DNA from: CAYNTS01 sp964400495
Lineage (GTDB): Bacteria > Fidelibacterota > Marinisomatia > SCGC-AAA003-L08 > D37C17
DNA length: 45,964 nucleotides
Assembly: GCA_964400495.1 (NCBI GenBank)
Contig: CAYNTS010000010.1
Coordinates: 1-45,964 of the forward strand
Direction of reading: 5' to 3'
In this document: piece after piece, positions 17,796 through 27,365 of the stretch
Numbering within the stretch: the first letter of the stretch is position 1
Layout: every line of letters begins with the position of its first letter
Made by a program: the position numbers and the translations under genes
The notes under the pieces: generated by a model
The model's input: the letters and a program-made list of their open reading frames with translations, nothing else
Told to the model about the DNA's origin: nothing
Databases searched by the model: none

Positions 17796-17899
17796 TGTTT
17801 ACGTTGCGTTATGATGTGTAAAGTTCTTATTATCACAGCTATTAATTATTATTTTTTCAATTCATTTGAACTTATTGCCATATAAAATTAAGGAATATT

Positions 17900-19450
17900 A
17901 TGAAACTTATATTAGAAAATATTGATGCAGCTTTTGGTGTTTTGGTTGGTTACTTAGCAAAAGTCCTTTTTGCTGATTTGTTTGGTTTTCCCCTTATAGT
18001 TATTGTTTTAATAATCGGAGCATTAACGTTTACATTTTATTTTCGTTTTATCAATATAAGAGCAATAAAACATTCAATTGATATTATTCGGGGAAAATAT
18101 GATAACCCTAATGATGAAGGTCAAATTAGTCATTTCCAAGCACTCACCTCTGCCCTGTCTGCAACCATTGGTCTAGGTAATATTGCGGGAGTTGCTATTG
18201 CTGTTGCACAAGGAGGAGCTGGTGCTGTTTTTTGGATGATGGCAATTGCAGTTTTCAGTATGTCAGCAAAATTTGTTTCTGCATCTCTTGCTCAAATGTA
18301 TCGCCAAATTGACTCTTCAGGTTCTGTAAGTGGTGGTCCAATGTATTATATTAGTATGGGGTTAGAAACTAAAGGTAAAACTATTAAAAAGTTTGGTAAA
18401 ATTCTAGGTGCATTATACGCATTGTTTATTATAGGTGGGGCATTTGGTGGTGGAAATATGTTCCAAGCAAACCAATCGTATGAATTAGTTGCCACACAAG
18501 TACCGCTTTTAGCCCAAAACAGTTGGCTGTATGGACTTATATTATCAGGACTAGTAGCATTAGTTATTTTAGGTGGTATTGTAAGAATTGGTAAAGCAAC
18601 TGAAAAGATTGTGCCCGGCATGGTACTTCTGTATGTAGGTGCATCATTATTTATAATTTTTTCTAATTTAGATAAACTCCCTGGAGTTGTAACTTCCATA
18701 TTCACTCAAGCTTTTAACCCACAAGCATTTTATGGTGGCGTACTTGGTGTTTTAGTTATTGGAATTAAACGTGCTGTATTTTCCAATGAAGGCGGTGTTG
18801 GTTCTGCTGCTATTGCCCACTCAGCTGCTAAAACCGATGAACCTATTCGCGAAGGATTGGTCGCTATGATTGGACCCTTTATTGATACAATTGTCATTTG
18901 CTTTATGACAGCCTCAGTTTTATTAATAACCACTGAGAATAATGATTTATTACAAAATTACAATAAAGCGAAAAAGAATGTGTACCTCGCTGAACAAACT
19001 TTGGAAAAAGCAGTTACTGAATCAGAAATTAATCTTGCACAAACACAATTATCTAGTGCACAAATTGAGTTATCAAATGCAAATAGAGGTGCAGAATTTA
19101 CCTCTGTAGCATTTAGTTCAGTGATAAGTTGGTTTCCATTGATTCTTTCTATTGTAGTTTTCTTATTTTCATATAGCACCATGATTTCATGGTATTATTA
19201 TGGTGATAAAGGTTGGATATATTTATTTGGAAAAAGAACTAAACCCATATATCAAGGCTTATTTTTGTTCTGTGTATTTTTTGGTTCAATAACTAAACTT
19301 GGAAATGTTCTTGATTTTTCAGATATGATGATTTTATCCGCAGCTTTTCCAAATATAATTGGTGCAATGTTCTTACTTCCAGAAGTGAAAACTCGACTTA
19401 ATGACTATTGGTCAAGGTATCAACAAGGTCTATTTAAAACATATAAATAA
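17900..19450 (+). CDS. Alanine/glycine:cation symporter family (AGCS) transporter
   Basis: The 516-residue protein matches the Na+- or H+-coupled AlsT/DagA family that imports alanine or glycine. Family motifs are TIGLGNIAGVAIAVAQGGAG (~92-111), SGGPMYYI (~144-151), KRAVFSNEGGVGSAAIAHSA (~290-309) and FSYSTMISWYYYGDKGW near 425-441. About eleven helices are expected. The loop at residues ~346-396 is longer than usual and rich in Ala, Glu, Gln and Lys (KKNVYLAEQTLEKAVTES), likely a helical or coiled-coil hairpin. The gene stands alone, convergent with the crotonase gene and preceded by AAGGA. No terminator is obvious in the 66 bases after it. Confidence 0.93.
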   Translation: MKLILENIDAAFGVLVGYLAKVLFADLFGFPLIVIVLIIGALTFTFYFRFINIRAIKHSIDIIRGKYDNPNDEGQISHFQALTSALSATIGLGNIAGVAIAVAQGGAGAVFWMMAIAVFSMSAKFVSASLAQMYRQIDSSGSVSGGPMYYISMGLETKGKTIKKFGKILGALYALFIIGGAFGGGNMFQANQSYELVATQVPLLAQNSWLYGLILSGLVALVILGGIVRIGKATEKIVPGMVLLYVGASLFIIFSNLDKLPGVVTSIFTQAFNPQAFYGGVLGVLVIGIKRAVFSNEGGVGSAAIAHSAAKTDEPIREGLVAMIGPFIDTIVICFMTASVLLITTENNDLLQNYNKAKKNVYLAEQTLEKAVTESEINLAQTQLSSAQIELSNANRGAEFTSVAFSSVISWFPLILSIVVFLFSYSTMISWYYYGDKGWIYLFGKRTKPIYQGLFLFCVFFGSITKLGNVLDFSDMMILSAAFPNIIGAMFLLPEVKTRLNDYWSRYQQGLFKTYK

Positions 19451-19516
19451 TTAAATTAAAACAGGATTTAATAATGCGATATCTATAATTACAATTCCAA
19501 ACTAGGTATCAGGAAA

Positions 19517-20293
19517 CTATTTACCATTAAAATTTGGTTTGCGTTTACTTACAAATGCTGACAATCCCTCTGTCTTATCTTCAGATTCAAATATTTCCCC
19601 AAATTGTTTAGCTTCTAACTCTAATGCATTTTGTAATGGAATATCAAAACCGTCATTAACGGCAGAAATAGTTTTTAATAGTGCAATTGGTCCATTTTTA
19701 GTCATTTTATTTGCTAGTTTTATACATGTTTCCATTAATTTTTCTTGCGGAACCACTAAATTAACCAAACCTATTTCTTTGGCTTCATTAGCAGAAATCA
19801 TTTTCCCACTTAATAATAATTCTAAAGCAATCCCCTTACCTACTAATCTAGGTAATCGTTGTGTTCCTCCAAATCCAGGTATAAGACCAAGCCCAACTTC
19901 TGGTTGACCAAACATAGCATTCTCGGATGCGTAACGAACATGGCAAGCCATTGCAAACTCACACCCACCACCAAGCGCAAAGCCATTTATAGCTCCAATT
20001 ACAGGCTTGGGAAATTGTTCAATAAATTCTGTTAATATTTGTCCATTACGCGCATATTCATAAGCCTCCTTGGGTGCTAATTTTGACATTTCAATTATAT
20101 CAGCACCTGCTATGAAAGCTTTTTCACCTACACCAGTTAGAATAACTACTTTAACATTTTTATCAGCTCTTAATTGAGTAAATACTTCTTTCAAATCGCT
20201 TAACACAATACTACATAATGCATTTAAACTTTTTTCTTTATTAATACTAACAATTGCAATATTTTCTTCTCGTGAAATTAATACTGTGCTCAT
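19517..20293 (-). CDS. Enoyl-CoA hydratase/crotonase family protein
   Basis: From the ATG at 20293, which overlaps the trkH stop as ATGA, the product has 258 residues. The oxyanion-hole segments AFIAGADI (~62-69) and INGFALGGGCEFAMAC are present. Both catalytic glutamates are in place: one in GGGCEFA, the other in GQPEVGLGLIPGFGG. That pattern fits 3-hydroxyacyl-CoA dehydration in beta-oxidation or butanoyl-CoA metabolism rather than a catalytically changed family member. No other fatty-acid gene is adjacent; it is coupled to the Trk potassium system, which does not explain its role. Confidence 0.9.
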   Translation of the reverse strand: MSTVLISREENIAIVSINKEKSLNALCSIVLSDLKEVFTQLRADKNVKVVILTGVGEKAFIAGADIIEMSKLAPKEAYEYARNGQILTEFIEQFPKPVIGAINGFALGGGCEFAMACHVRYASENAMFGQPEVGLGLIPGFGGTQRLPRLVGKGIALELLLSGKMISANEAKEIGLVNLVVPQEKLMETCIKLANKMTKNGPIALLKTISAVNDGFDIPLQNALELEAKQFGEIFESEDKTEGLSAFVSKRKPNFNGK

Positions 20294-21762
20294 TTTTTCC
20301 AAAAACTCCTACTAAATAGTACAATAACTGTAAAGATTTCTAATCTCCCTAGCAACATCAAAAAACTAGACATCCATTTTGCTAAATCAGGAAAGTGCCC
20401 CCAATTATCCCATGGTCCAATTGACCCTAACCCAGGTCCTATATTACCAATTGCCGATGCTGAAGCAGTTAAAGATGTTATCATATCCAAACCAAACATT
20501 GAAAACACCAATGCTGATGCTGCAAAAATCAAAATATAAAATAAATAAAAACCCAAAGTATTTTTAACAACTTCATCAGATACTGGCTTGTTTTCTTCGT
20601 TAACATGAATTGTATAATATCCAGTTGGATGAAGAAGTTTTTTGACTTCAGTTATTAAATATTTTACTACAACAATTAATCTGATTATTTTCATACCACC
20701 TGTTGTGGAACCAGCTGATCCACCTATAAATAATAAGAAAAATACTATTGTTTTGGATAATGCTGGCCATTCGTTAAAATTTTCTGTACCAAACCCTGTA
20801 GTAGTTATTAGTGCAATTGAAGAAAATACAGCATGTCTGAGTGAATCAAAATCCCAATTATACCTATCTGAACTTGAAATATTTATGAAAAATAAAATAG
20901 CAAAAAAACAAAACAAAGTTAAATAGACTCTAAATTCTTTATCTTTTACGTATTCATATTTTCGTTTAACAAACGCAAAATAATGCAATGAAAAGTTGGT
21001 TGCTGCTAAAAACATAAATAAAATAATTGTCCATTGTACTAATGAACCAAATTCACCTACACTGGCATTTTTAGTAGAAAAACCTCCAGTTGCCATTGTA
21101 CCGAAGGCATGACAAATGCTATCAAAAAATGTAAGTCCTTCAGCCATCAATATAATGGTTTCTGCTGATATAAGACCTACATATATACCCCACAACAAAG
21201 TGGCAGTTTGTTTCACGCGAGGTGTCATTTTATCAGCAACAGGACCTGCTACTTCTGCTCTAAATAATTGCACACCCCCAATACCTAATAATGGTAAAAT
21301 TGCTATACTAAAAACAATAATTCCCATTCCACCAATAAAATGTGTAAAGCTTCGCCAAAATAAAAGACCATAGGATAAATCTTCTATCAAATAAGTAGAA
21401 GAGTGACCTAAAACACTTGCTCCGGTTGTTGTTAATCCTGACATTGCTTCAAAGTAAGCATTTGTGTAAGAAAGATGGGTTAATTCTGAAAAGTAAAATG
21501 GTAATGCGCTGAATGCTGCCATTAGTAACCACCCAAGGGTTACAATAGCAAATCCATCACGAGACGTAAATTCTTTTTTCTTTTTAGAGTATGTGATGGC
21601 TCTTAAAACTCCACCAAATACTATGGTTATCAATGATGATTTTAAAATTGCCCAAAGGTCTGATTCGTTATAGTAAATACTCCAACCAGCACTAAATAAC
21701 ATGGAAGCGCCAAGAAAGATTAAAACATACCCAATTAAATTAAAAACTTGTTTACGGATCAT
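20290..21762 (-). CDS. trkH: Potassium uptake membrane subunit TrkH
   Basis: The 490-residue protein has the four-fold M1-P-M2 layout of the Trk/Ktr superfamily. Selectivity-filter glycine segments are visible: GLTTTGAS (~109-116), GTMATGGFST (~222-231), ITTTGFGTENF and SAIGNIGPGLGSIGPW near the C-terminus. The insertion typical of TrkH (rather than KtrB) is seen in ILPLLGIGGVQLFRAEVAGP. It forms the K+ channel-like pore driven by membrane potential or Na+/H+. It overlaps trkA by four bases, and its stop overlaps the crotonase start. Confidence 0.95.
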   Translation of the reverse strand: MIRKQVFNLIGYVLIFLGASMLFSAGWSIYYNESDLWAILKSSLITIVFGGVLRAITYSKKKKEFTSRDGFAIVTLGWLLMAAFSALPFYFSELTHLSYTNAYFEAMSGLTTTGASVLGHSSTYLIEDLSYGLLFWRSFTHFIGGMGIIVFSIAILPLLGIGGVQLFRAEVAGPVADKMTPRVKQTATLLWGIYVGLISAETIILMAEGLTFFDSICHAFGTMATGGFSTKNASVGEFGSLVQWTIILFMFLAATNFSLHYFAFVKRKYEYVKDKEFRVYLTLFCFFAILFFINISSSDRYNWDFDSLRHAVFSSIALITTTGFGTENFNEWPALSKTIVFFLLFIGGSAGSTTGGMKIIRLIVVVKYLITEVKKLLHPTGYYTIHVNEENKPVSDEVVKNTLGFYLFYILIFAASALVFSMFGLDMITSLTASASAIGNIGPGLGSIGPWDNWGHFPDLAKWMSSFLMLLGRLEIFTVIVLFSRSFWKK

Positions 21763-23120
21763 GATTTTGATTTAAATAAATCTTCTGCTTTATCTATACA
21801 ATCTGGTTTTGTAAATATTAGGAGTTGGTCACCAACTTTTAGTTCAGTGTGGGAATTCGGAATTTTAACAGAACCATCTCGTATTATTGCACCTAAACAC
21901 ATGTTTTCTGGTATTTTTTCTAGTGAATATTTCTTGCGAATATATTTACAATTGGGTTTAATGGCAATCTCGACTGCATCAATTAAAATATCTTCAAAAC
22001 GTGAAATTGGTAAATCTTGTTGATCACTATGAATAACTTTTAATACTTCATTTACTGCTGAAATATTTTTGCTCACAACAGCATCTATTCCAATTCTACG
22101 CACAGATTTTAAATAATTTGAGGTAGTAATGTGCAGGATAACTTGCTTGACTCCAAAATGCTTAACTATAAGGCTAGCTAAGATATTTTTTTGTTCTTCC
22201 GCTGTAGCAGCAATAAAGCAATCTACATCAGAAATATTTTCTGCCTCTAAATATTCAATATCCATACCATCGCCATTTAAAAATAAAACATCTGGCATGG
22301 ATGGACTATACTTAGTAATTTTTTCTTTATCTTTTTCAATTACACGCACATCAAAATCTGCTCGTAAAGATTTAGCAAGTAATCTACCAATTTTCCCTGC
22401 ACCAAGAATTACAACATTTTTCACTTTAAAAGCTGGTTTGCCTGCCATTTGTTGTATTTTTGGAATATCATTACTTTTTCCAACAAAATAAACAAAATCA
22501 TTTTTTTGATAAATTGTTTCTTGATGTGGAACAAAACTCTCTTCGCCACGCAATATTACTGCTAGTTTATGGGGTATATATGGATTAGAAATTTCAACAT
22601 TTTTTACAGATCTACCGATAAGGGGTGATGAAGTTTCTAATTCAATACCTACTAATTTTATATTCTCTTCGGAAAATTCTTGTACTTCAACAGCTGAAGA
22701 TTGACGTATTAATTTTTCAATTTCTTTTTGTGCAGCTTTTTCAGGGTATGTTACAAAATCTATACCAAATTGAGATGGCTTAACTACTGCATTCTTGTGT
22801 GTATATTCTGCATTGCGGAGACGACAAATTACTTTTTTTGCTCCTAAATCTCTAGCAATTTGTGATGCAACTAAATTCACTTCATCAATACGAGTCAATG
22901 CAAGTAAATAATCAATTTCATGCATATTTTCTATTTTTTGCAAAATTCTTTGCGATGCACCATCGCCTTCAATAACTCGAGCATCAATTGTGTTTCGAAT
23001 TCTATCGCATTTTTTCGGAGAAACATCAATAATTGTAATGTCGTAATCTTCCTTACTTAATGATTTAGCAAGGTTAAATCCTACTTCTCCTACACCTATT
23101 ATAACTATTTTAAGTGACAT
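21759..23120 (-). CDS. trkA: Potassium uptake regulatory subunit TrkA
   Basis: The 453-residue protein consists of two RCK units. Each has an N-terminal Rossmann domain and a C-terminal TrkA_C domain. The first nucleotide loop is GVGEVGFNLA (7-16); the second, GAGKIGRLLA, starts near residue 240. The C-terminal domains end in EESFVPHQETIYQKND and KVGDQLLIFT. It is cytoplasmic, gates TrkH and senses NAD(H)/ATP. The gene starts the trkA-trkH-crotonase run; its promoter must lie in the 86 bases between the terminator at 23207 and 23120. Confidence 0.95.
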   Translation of the reverse strand: MSLKIVIIGVGEVGFNLAKSLSKEDYDITIIDVSPKKCDRIRNTIDARVIEGDGASQRILQKIENMHEIDYLLALTRIDEVNLVASQIARDLGAKKVICRLRNAEYTHKNAVVKPSQFGIDFVTYPEKAAQKEIEKLIRQSSAVEVQEFSEENIKLVGIELETSSPLIGRSVKNVEISNPYIPHKLAVILRGEESFVPHQETIYQKNDFVYFVGKSNDIPKIQQMAGKPAFKVKNVVILGAGKIGRLLAKSLRADFDVRVIEKDKEKITKYSPSMPDVLFLNGDGMDIEYLEAENISDVDCFIAATAEEQKNILASLIVKHFGVKQVILHITTSNYLKSVRRIGIDAVVSKNISAVNEVLKVIHSDQQDLPISRFEDILIDAVEIAIKPNCKYIRKKYSLEKIPENMCLGAIIRDGSVKIPNSHTELKVGDQLLIFTKPDCIDKAEDLFKSKS

Positions 23121-23206
23121 TTAGCTAAACTTCCCAAAATAACCTTAAGATAATTGGTAATATTACAGGTCATTATAATAGTATTCAAATAAATTTTGTT
23201 TAATAA

Positions 23207-23235
23207 AAAAGCCCTTGCAACAAACAAGGGCTTTT
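23207..23235 (-). terminator. Terminator after the cohesin-like gene
   Basis: On the minus strand AAAAGCCCTTG pairs with CAAGGGCTTTT around a 7-base loop, then TTATTAAAC. The stem is perfect and lies 28 bases past the stop at 23264. Confidence 0.9.
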
Positions 23236-23263
23236 AAACAACCTTAAATATTAAACGAAATAT

Positions 23264-24016
23264 TTATTTAAGTAAAGTCATTGTAATGGTATCTGTAAAA
23301 CCAGGAGCAGTTAACTTAGCAAGGTAACGTCCACTTGCAACATTTGATGCATCCCACGAAATACTATAAGCATCACTTTGTGCTTGCAAATGCGAATTAA
23401 CCAATGTTGTTACTTCACGACCCATTATATCATAGATTACCAATGAAACTTCACCACTTTGACTTAAATTGAAATTAATTTGTGTTGTAGGATTAAAAGG
23501 GTTTGGGAAATTTCCTTTTAATTCAGTTTTAACTGGTAGTTCTGTGTCTGACATGTCAACTTCAAAAGAAGCAGTTGAAACAGCTAATTGAGCACCATGT
23601 TCTCCAGCAACAGTAATTTCATTAAGTTCTACAGTGCTTGTGCCTGTAAAATTATTAACAGTTTTAAAGTCAAATTCAACAATGTTTGCAATATTTCCTG
23701 AATTGACATCTATTATTTTATCACCCTGAAGACTAAACATTACAACTCGTGCATGTCCATCTTCTTTAATTTTGCTATACACATTTACTCCTTCAACAGA
23801 TGAAGAAATTCCATCTTCAGTAAGTTGTAATGCATTTGCATCATATTTAACATCAAACTGTATTCCAAACACATCAGAATCTGAATCGATTGCTAAACTG
23901 ACTACATCTGAACCAGATGCTGTTAGGTTTGCTGAATTTAATGTTAGATTTGCTTGACCACTAAAAATAAATGATACGGCAACTAATGTTGTTATATATA
24001 AGGTTGTCTTCTTCAT
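23264..24016 (-). CDS. Surface protein with cohesin-like domain and sorting domain
   Basis: The 250-residue protein has a signal peptide (~1-22). A cohesin-type domain (~23-155) follows, with the family pattern VVSLAIDSDSDVFGIQFDVK, YDANALQL, ARVVMFSLQGDKI and NIANIVEFDFK. The last ~80 residues are a type IX-style sorting domain (GNFPNPFNPTTQINFNL, YDIMGREV, ISWDASNVASGRYLAKL). It is probably exported and anchored at the cell surface, where the cohesin could hold a dockerin. A dockerin protein is encoded at 11852-13918. A strong AAGGAG site and its own terminator suggest high, independent expression. Cohesin assignment is by sequence pattern only. Confidence 0.82.
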   Translation of the reverse strand: MKKTTLYITTLVAVSFIFSGQANLTLNSANLTASGSDVVSLAIDSDSDVFGIQFDVKYDANALQLTEDGISSSVEGVNVYSKIKEDGHARVVMFSLQGDKIIDVNSGNIANIVEFDFKTVNNFTGTSTVELNEITVAGEHGAQLAVSTASFEVDMSDTELPVKTELKGNFPNPFNPTTQINFNLSQSGEVSLVIYDIMGREVTTLVNSHLQAQSDAYSISWDASNVASGRYLAKLTAPGFTDTITMTLLK

Positions 24017-24146
24017 TTTCTTACTCCTTTTGGTTTATTGGGTTAACTACTCTATCGATAACTTAGTGTAATTATTAAATTAATGCAAACAAAATTTATC
24101 ATAATTTTTGTAACAATATATTACAAGATAAGTTCCATTTTTAGAA

Positions 24147-25400
24147 CTAATCACAAATCCGTTTAATATTTGCTCCTAATTTACTAAATTTTTCTTCAAT
24201 ATTTTCATATCCTCTATCAATATGATATACACGTGATATTTGACTTTCACCATCTGAAGCTAAAGCGCCAAGAATTAATGAAGCACTCGCTCTAATATCT
24301 GTTGACATAACGGGAGCTCCTGTTAACTGCTTAACTCCTCGTATATCCGCTTTGTTTTTAGTTAAACGAATATTTGCTCCAAACCTATTCAATTCTGGGA
24401 TATGGGTAAATCTATCAGTATAAATATTATCAATTACATGTGAATTCCCTTCAGCTAGAGTCATCAATGCAATCCACTGTGCTTGCAAGTCAGTTGGAAA
24501 TCCTGGATATTCTTCTGTTGTAATATCAAATGGTTTAATATTTTTTCCAGATTTCACGTAAATTGTATTGTTTTCTGGGATAACAGCGGAACCAGTTTCT
24601 ATAAGTGCATCTGTAACAAAGTTTAAATGATTTGGATCAACATTATGAAGTGTAACTTCTCCCCCGGTAATTGCGGTTGCAATCATAAAGGTACCTGCTT
24701 CAATTCTGTCGGGTATAATGTCAAACTCAAAATCACCTCTCAATGATTTTCCACCATTAATTGTAATATTCTCTTTACCAATTCCATCAATTGAAGCACC
24801 CATTTTGACTAAAAATTCTGCAAGTGAAGCAATATCTGGCTCACATGCTGCATTTGATATTTTAGTGCACCCTTCTGCTCCAACTGCAGCCATTAAAGTA
24901 TTGCCTGTAGCACCAACACTTTTTTTGGTGAAATTAATATCAGCACCTTTCATTTTACCTTTGGTAATAATATTGCCATGATCTAAAATTATATTAGCAC
25001 CCAAATCTTCGAGTGCCTTTAAATGAAAATCTACTGGACGTGGTCCCCAAGCACACCCTCCCGGCAATGATACTTTAGCATAATTAAACCTACTCATAAA
25101 AGGTCCCAATACATAAAAAGAAGCACGCATTGTTTTAACTAAATCATACGGGGCTTCCGGAGTATCACAATGTGTTGTATCAATTTCTAGAGTGTTATTC
25201 TCAAAATAAACAGTTGCTCCAACCATCTCCATCAATCTACACATTGTTCTTGTATCACGTAAATCAGGTACGTTATTTAAAGTATATTTCCCAGGAGCAA
25301 TAATACATGCTGTGATAATAGGTAAAACTGCGTTTTTAGCACCACTTATATAGACATCGCCATGGAGTGGTTTTCCTCCATTAATAATAATTTTATCCAT
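24147..25400 (-). CDS. murA: UDP-N-acetylglucosamine 1-carboxyvinyltransferase
   Basis: The 417-residue enzyme transfers enolpyruvate from PEP to UDP-GlcNAc, the first committed step of peptidoglycan synthesis. Key residues are seen: Lys22 and Asn23 in SGAKNAVLP, Arg92 in TMRASFYVLGP, catalytic Cys116 in PGGCAWGPRPVD, and the C-terminal SDGESQISRVYHIDRGYE. Cys116 (not Asp) predicts fosfomycin sensitivity. It is the last gene of the HAD-acpS-nnrED-vanZ-recN-murA run and overlaps recN by eight bases. Confidence 0.96.
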   Translation of the reverse strand: MDKIIINGGKPLHGDVYISGAKNAVLPIITACIIAPGKYTLNNVPDLRDTRTMCRLMEMVGATVYFENNTLEIDTTHCDTPEAPYDLVKTMRASFYVLGPFMSRFNYAKVSLPGGCAWGPRPVDFHLKALEDLGANIILDHGNIITKGKMKGADINFTKKSVGATGNTLMAAVGAEGCTKISNAACEPDIASLAEFLVKMGASIDGIGKENITINGGKSLRGDFEFDIIPDRIEAGTFMIATAITGGEVTLHNVDPNHLNFVTDALIETGSAVIPENNTIYVKSGKNIKPFDITTEEYPGFPTDLQAQWIALMTLAEGNSHVIDNIYTDRFTHIPELNRFGANIRLTKNKADIRGVKQLTGAPVMSTDIRASASLILGALASDGESQISRVYHIDRGYENIEEKFSKLGANIKRICD

Positions 25401-27015
25401 TGTTTCCTTTAATCATTAATTGTGCTTGCTGTAAACTAGATTTAGTTATTTCTTCTCCGCATATTAAAGATGCAACTTCAGTTAATCGTTCATCTTTGCA
25501 TAATTTTTTTGCAAATGCAGATGTTCTTCCATTTTTTTCAGATTTATACACTTTTATGTGATGTATTCCTTTTGAAGCAATTTGTGGAAGATGAGAAATG
25601 CAAATTATTTGGTGACTTTTCCCTAATTTAGAAATTACTTTTCCTACTTTTTCAGCAGTAATTCCAGATATCCCAGTATCAATTTCGTCAAAGACCAAAG
25701 TGTTTGTAGTATCTTTGTCCTGCATTGCCATTTTTATTGCTAGCATAAATCTAGAAATTTCTCCACCAGAAGCAATTCTAACAAGGGGCTTTAAAGATTC
25801 ACCTAAATTTGTTGAAATATAAAATTCACATTCATCTATCCCTTTTTCTGTGATTAACTCATCAGGATTCTTTGCAAACTTTATTGTAAATTTAGAATGA
25901 ATCATATCAACTTCTTTTAAATTTGATAATATTTTATTTTCTAATTTCTCAGCAATTATTTTTCGATGATTTGACAGTGATTTTGCATCTTTAATTAAAT
26001 GTTTCTTTTTTACTAATAACTTCTTATTCAATTTATCTAATTCTATACTCCTACTGTTCATCGTTGATAATGAATTTATAATAGATATTTTATAGTCTAA
26101 TACTGTTTGCATTGACCCACCATATTTGCGTTTAAGCATTTCAACATGTGATAGTTTCTCGCTTAACTGGTCAAGTTTTTCATTATCAAAATGGATGGTG
26201 TTTTTAAACGATGTAGCATCAGCTATAACATCAGCTAATTCGATCTGAGTAGATTGTAATCTGTCAGAAAGTATTTTTAATTTAGGTTGAGTATCAGAAA
26301 ACTTTTCTAACTCTCTTTTGTTTTTTGTGATTACTCCAACTACAGAATGTTCTCCATTTAGTAATTCTTCTTCAATGTTTGTTAACTGTTGAATAATTTC
26401 GGTTGCATTTACTTGTTGCTCATATTCTTGAGATAGGTTAATATCACTATTTTCTGATAATTCAAATAATTCTAATTCCTGTAGTTGAAAACGAAACAGT
26501 TCTTCTTTCTCTTGCAATTCCTTTGAAGTATTTTTAAGTGAATCTAGTTTATTTAATAGAGACTTTACCTGTGAAAAGGATTTTTGAAATTGTTGAAGTA
26601 GATTGCAATTTTCACTAAAAGAATCTAAGTAATGCAAATGATTATTAGTGTCGAGTAAAAATTGTTGGTCATGTTGCCCATGCATATCTACAAAGTTGCC
26701 AATCGCAAGTCGCAATTCTGAAACTGATACTGGTGCATCATTAATAAATGAACGTGATGAGGCATACTTGTCAAACACTCTTCTTACTGTAATTACTTTC
26801 CCATCTTTAGAAAACACTCCTTCAACAAATGCTCTTGCTTCACCAGTTCGAATTGAATCTTTATTAAATCGTGCACCCAATAAATATTTAACTGCATTAA
26901 TTAATATTGTTTTCCCAGCACCAGTTTCACCCGTAACAATGTTTAATTCATTGGAGAAATCTATAGTAATATTTTGGATGATGGCAATATTTTCAACTGT
27001 TAATTGTTGAAGCAT
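25393..27015 (-). CDS. recN: DNA repair protein RecN
   Basis: From the ATG at 27015 (GGAG nine bases upstream, overlapping the vanZ stop by one base as TGATG) the product has 540 residues, typical for RecN. It is an SMC-like ATPase used in double-strand break repair. Walker A is GETGAGKT at 29-36, the signature is RIASGGEISRFMLA, and Walker B is TLVFDEIDTGISG near 450. The middle third is coiled coil. An alternative TTG start three bases earlier is less likely. Confidence 0.95.
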   Translation of the reverse strand: MLQQLTVENIAIIQNITIDFSNELNIVTGETGAGKTILINAVKYLLGARFNKDSIRTGEARAFVEGVFSKDGKVITVRRVFDKYASSRSFINDAPVSVSELRLAIGNFVDMHGQHDQQFLLDTNNHLHYLDSFSENCNLLQQFQKSFSQVKSLLNKLDSLKNTSKELQEKEELFRFQLQELELFELSENSDINLSQEYEQQVNATEIIQQLTNIEEELLNGEHSVVGVITKNKRELEKFSDTQPKLKILSDRLQSTQIELADVIADATSFKNTIHFDNEKLDQLSEKLSHVEMLKRKYGGSMQTVLDYKISIINSLSTMNSRSIELDKLNKKLLVKKKHLIKDAKSLSNHRKIIAEKLENKILSNLKEVDMIHSKFTIKFAKNPDELITEKGIDECEFYISTNLGESLKPLVRIASGGEISRFMLAIKMAMQDKDTTNTLVFDEIDTGISGITAEKVGKVISKLGKSHQIICISHLPQIASKGIHHIKVYKSEKNGRTSAFAKKLCKDERLTEVASLICGEEITKSSLQQAQLMIKGNNG

Positions 27016-27365
27016 CAAAATTTACTCCGTAAAAAAGCACCACATAATCCTCCAGAAATATCAGCTATTGCATCGTAAATGCTGGGAATTCTTTGCGGGG
27101 TGAAATGTTGAAATATTTCATCAACTATAGGAAATAACAATAAAAACAACAAAGAATACATCCACTCTCGTTTTGAAATAGTATCAATTTTGATTGCATT
27201 AATCATCAAAAAACCCAACAATAGATATTCACTAAAGTGAATAATTTTATCATATTTCCATAAAGAACTGATAAATCCTAGTCGACTTCCTGGAATACTT
27301 GATACAACAATTATTAAGACTAAATACAAAAAGAATATCCATGTTTTATATGAGTTAATATTCAT
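27015..27365 (-). CDS. VanZ-like membrane protein
   Basis: This 116-residue protein has three to four membrane helices and the VanZ signature: SSIPGSRLG, DKIIHFSEYLLLGFL and a C-terminal DEIFQHFTPQRIPSIYDAIAD. The conserved acidic and His residues are intact. Homologues are linked with glycopeptide (teicoplanin) tolerance in enterococci, but the wider family has no settled function and is common in FCB bacteria. It overlaps nnrED by 11 bases and recN by one. AGGAAG precedes the ATG. Confidence 0.88.
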   Translation of the reverse strand: MNINSYKTWIFFLYLVLIIVVSSIPGSRLGFISSLWKYDKIIHFSEYLLLGFLMINAIKIDTISKREWMYSLLFLLLFPIVDEIFQHFTPQRIPSIYDAIADISGGLCGAFLRSKF

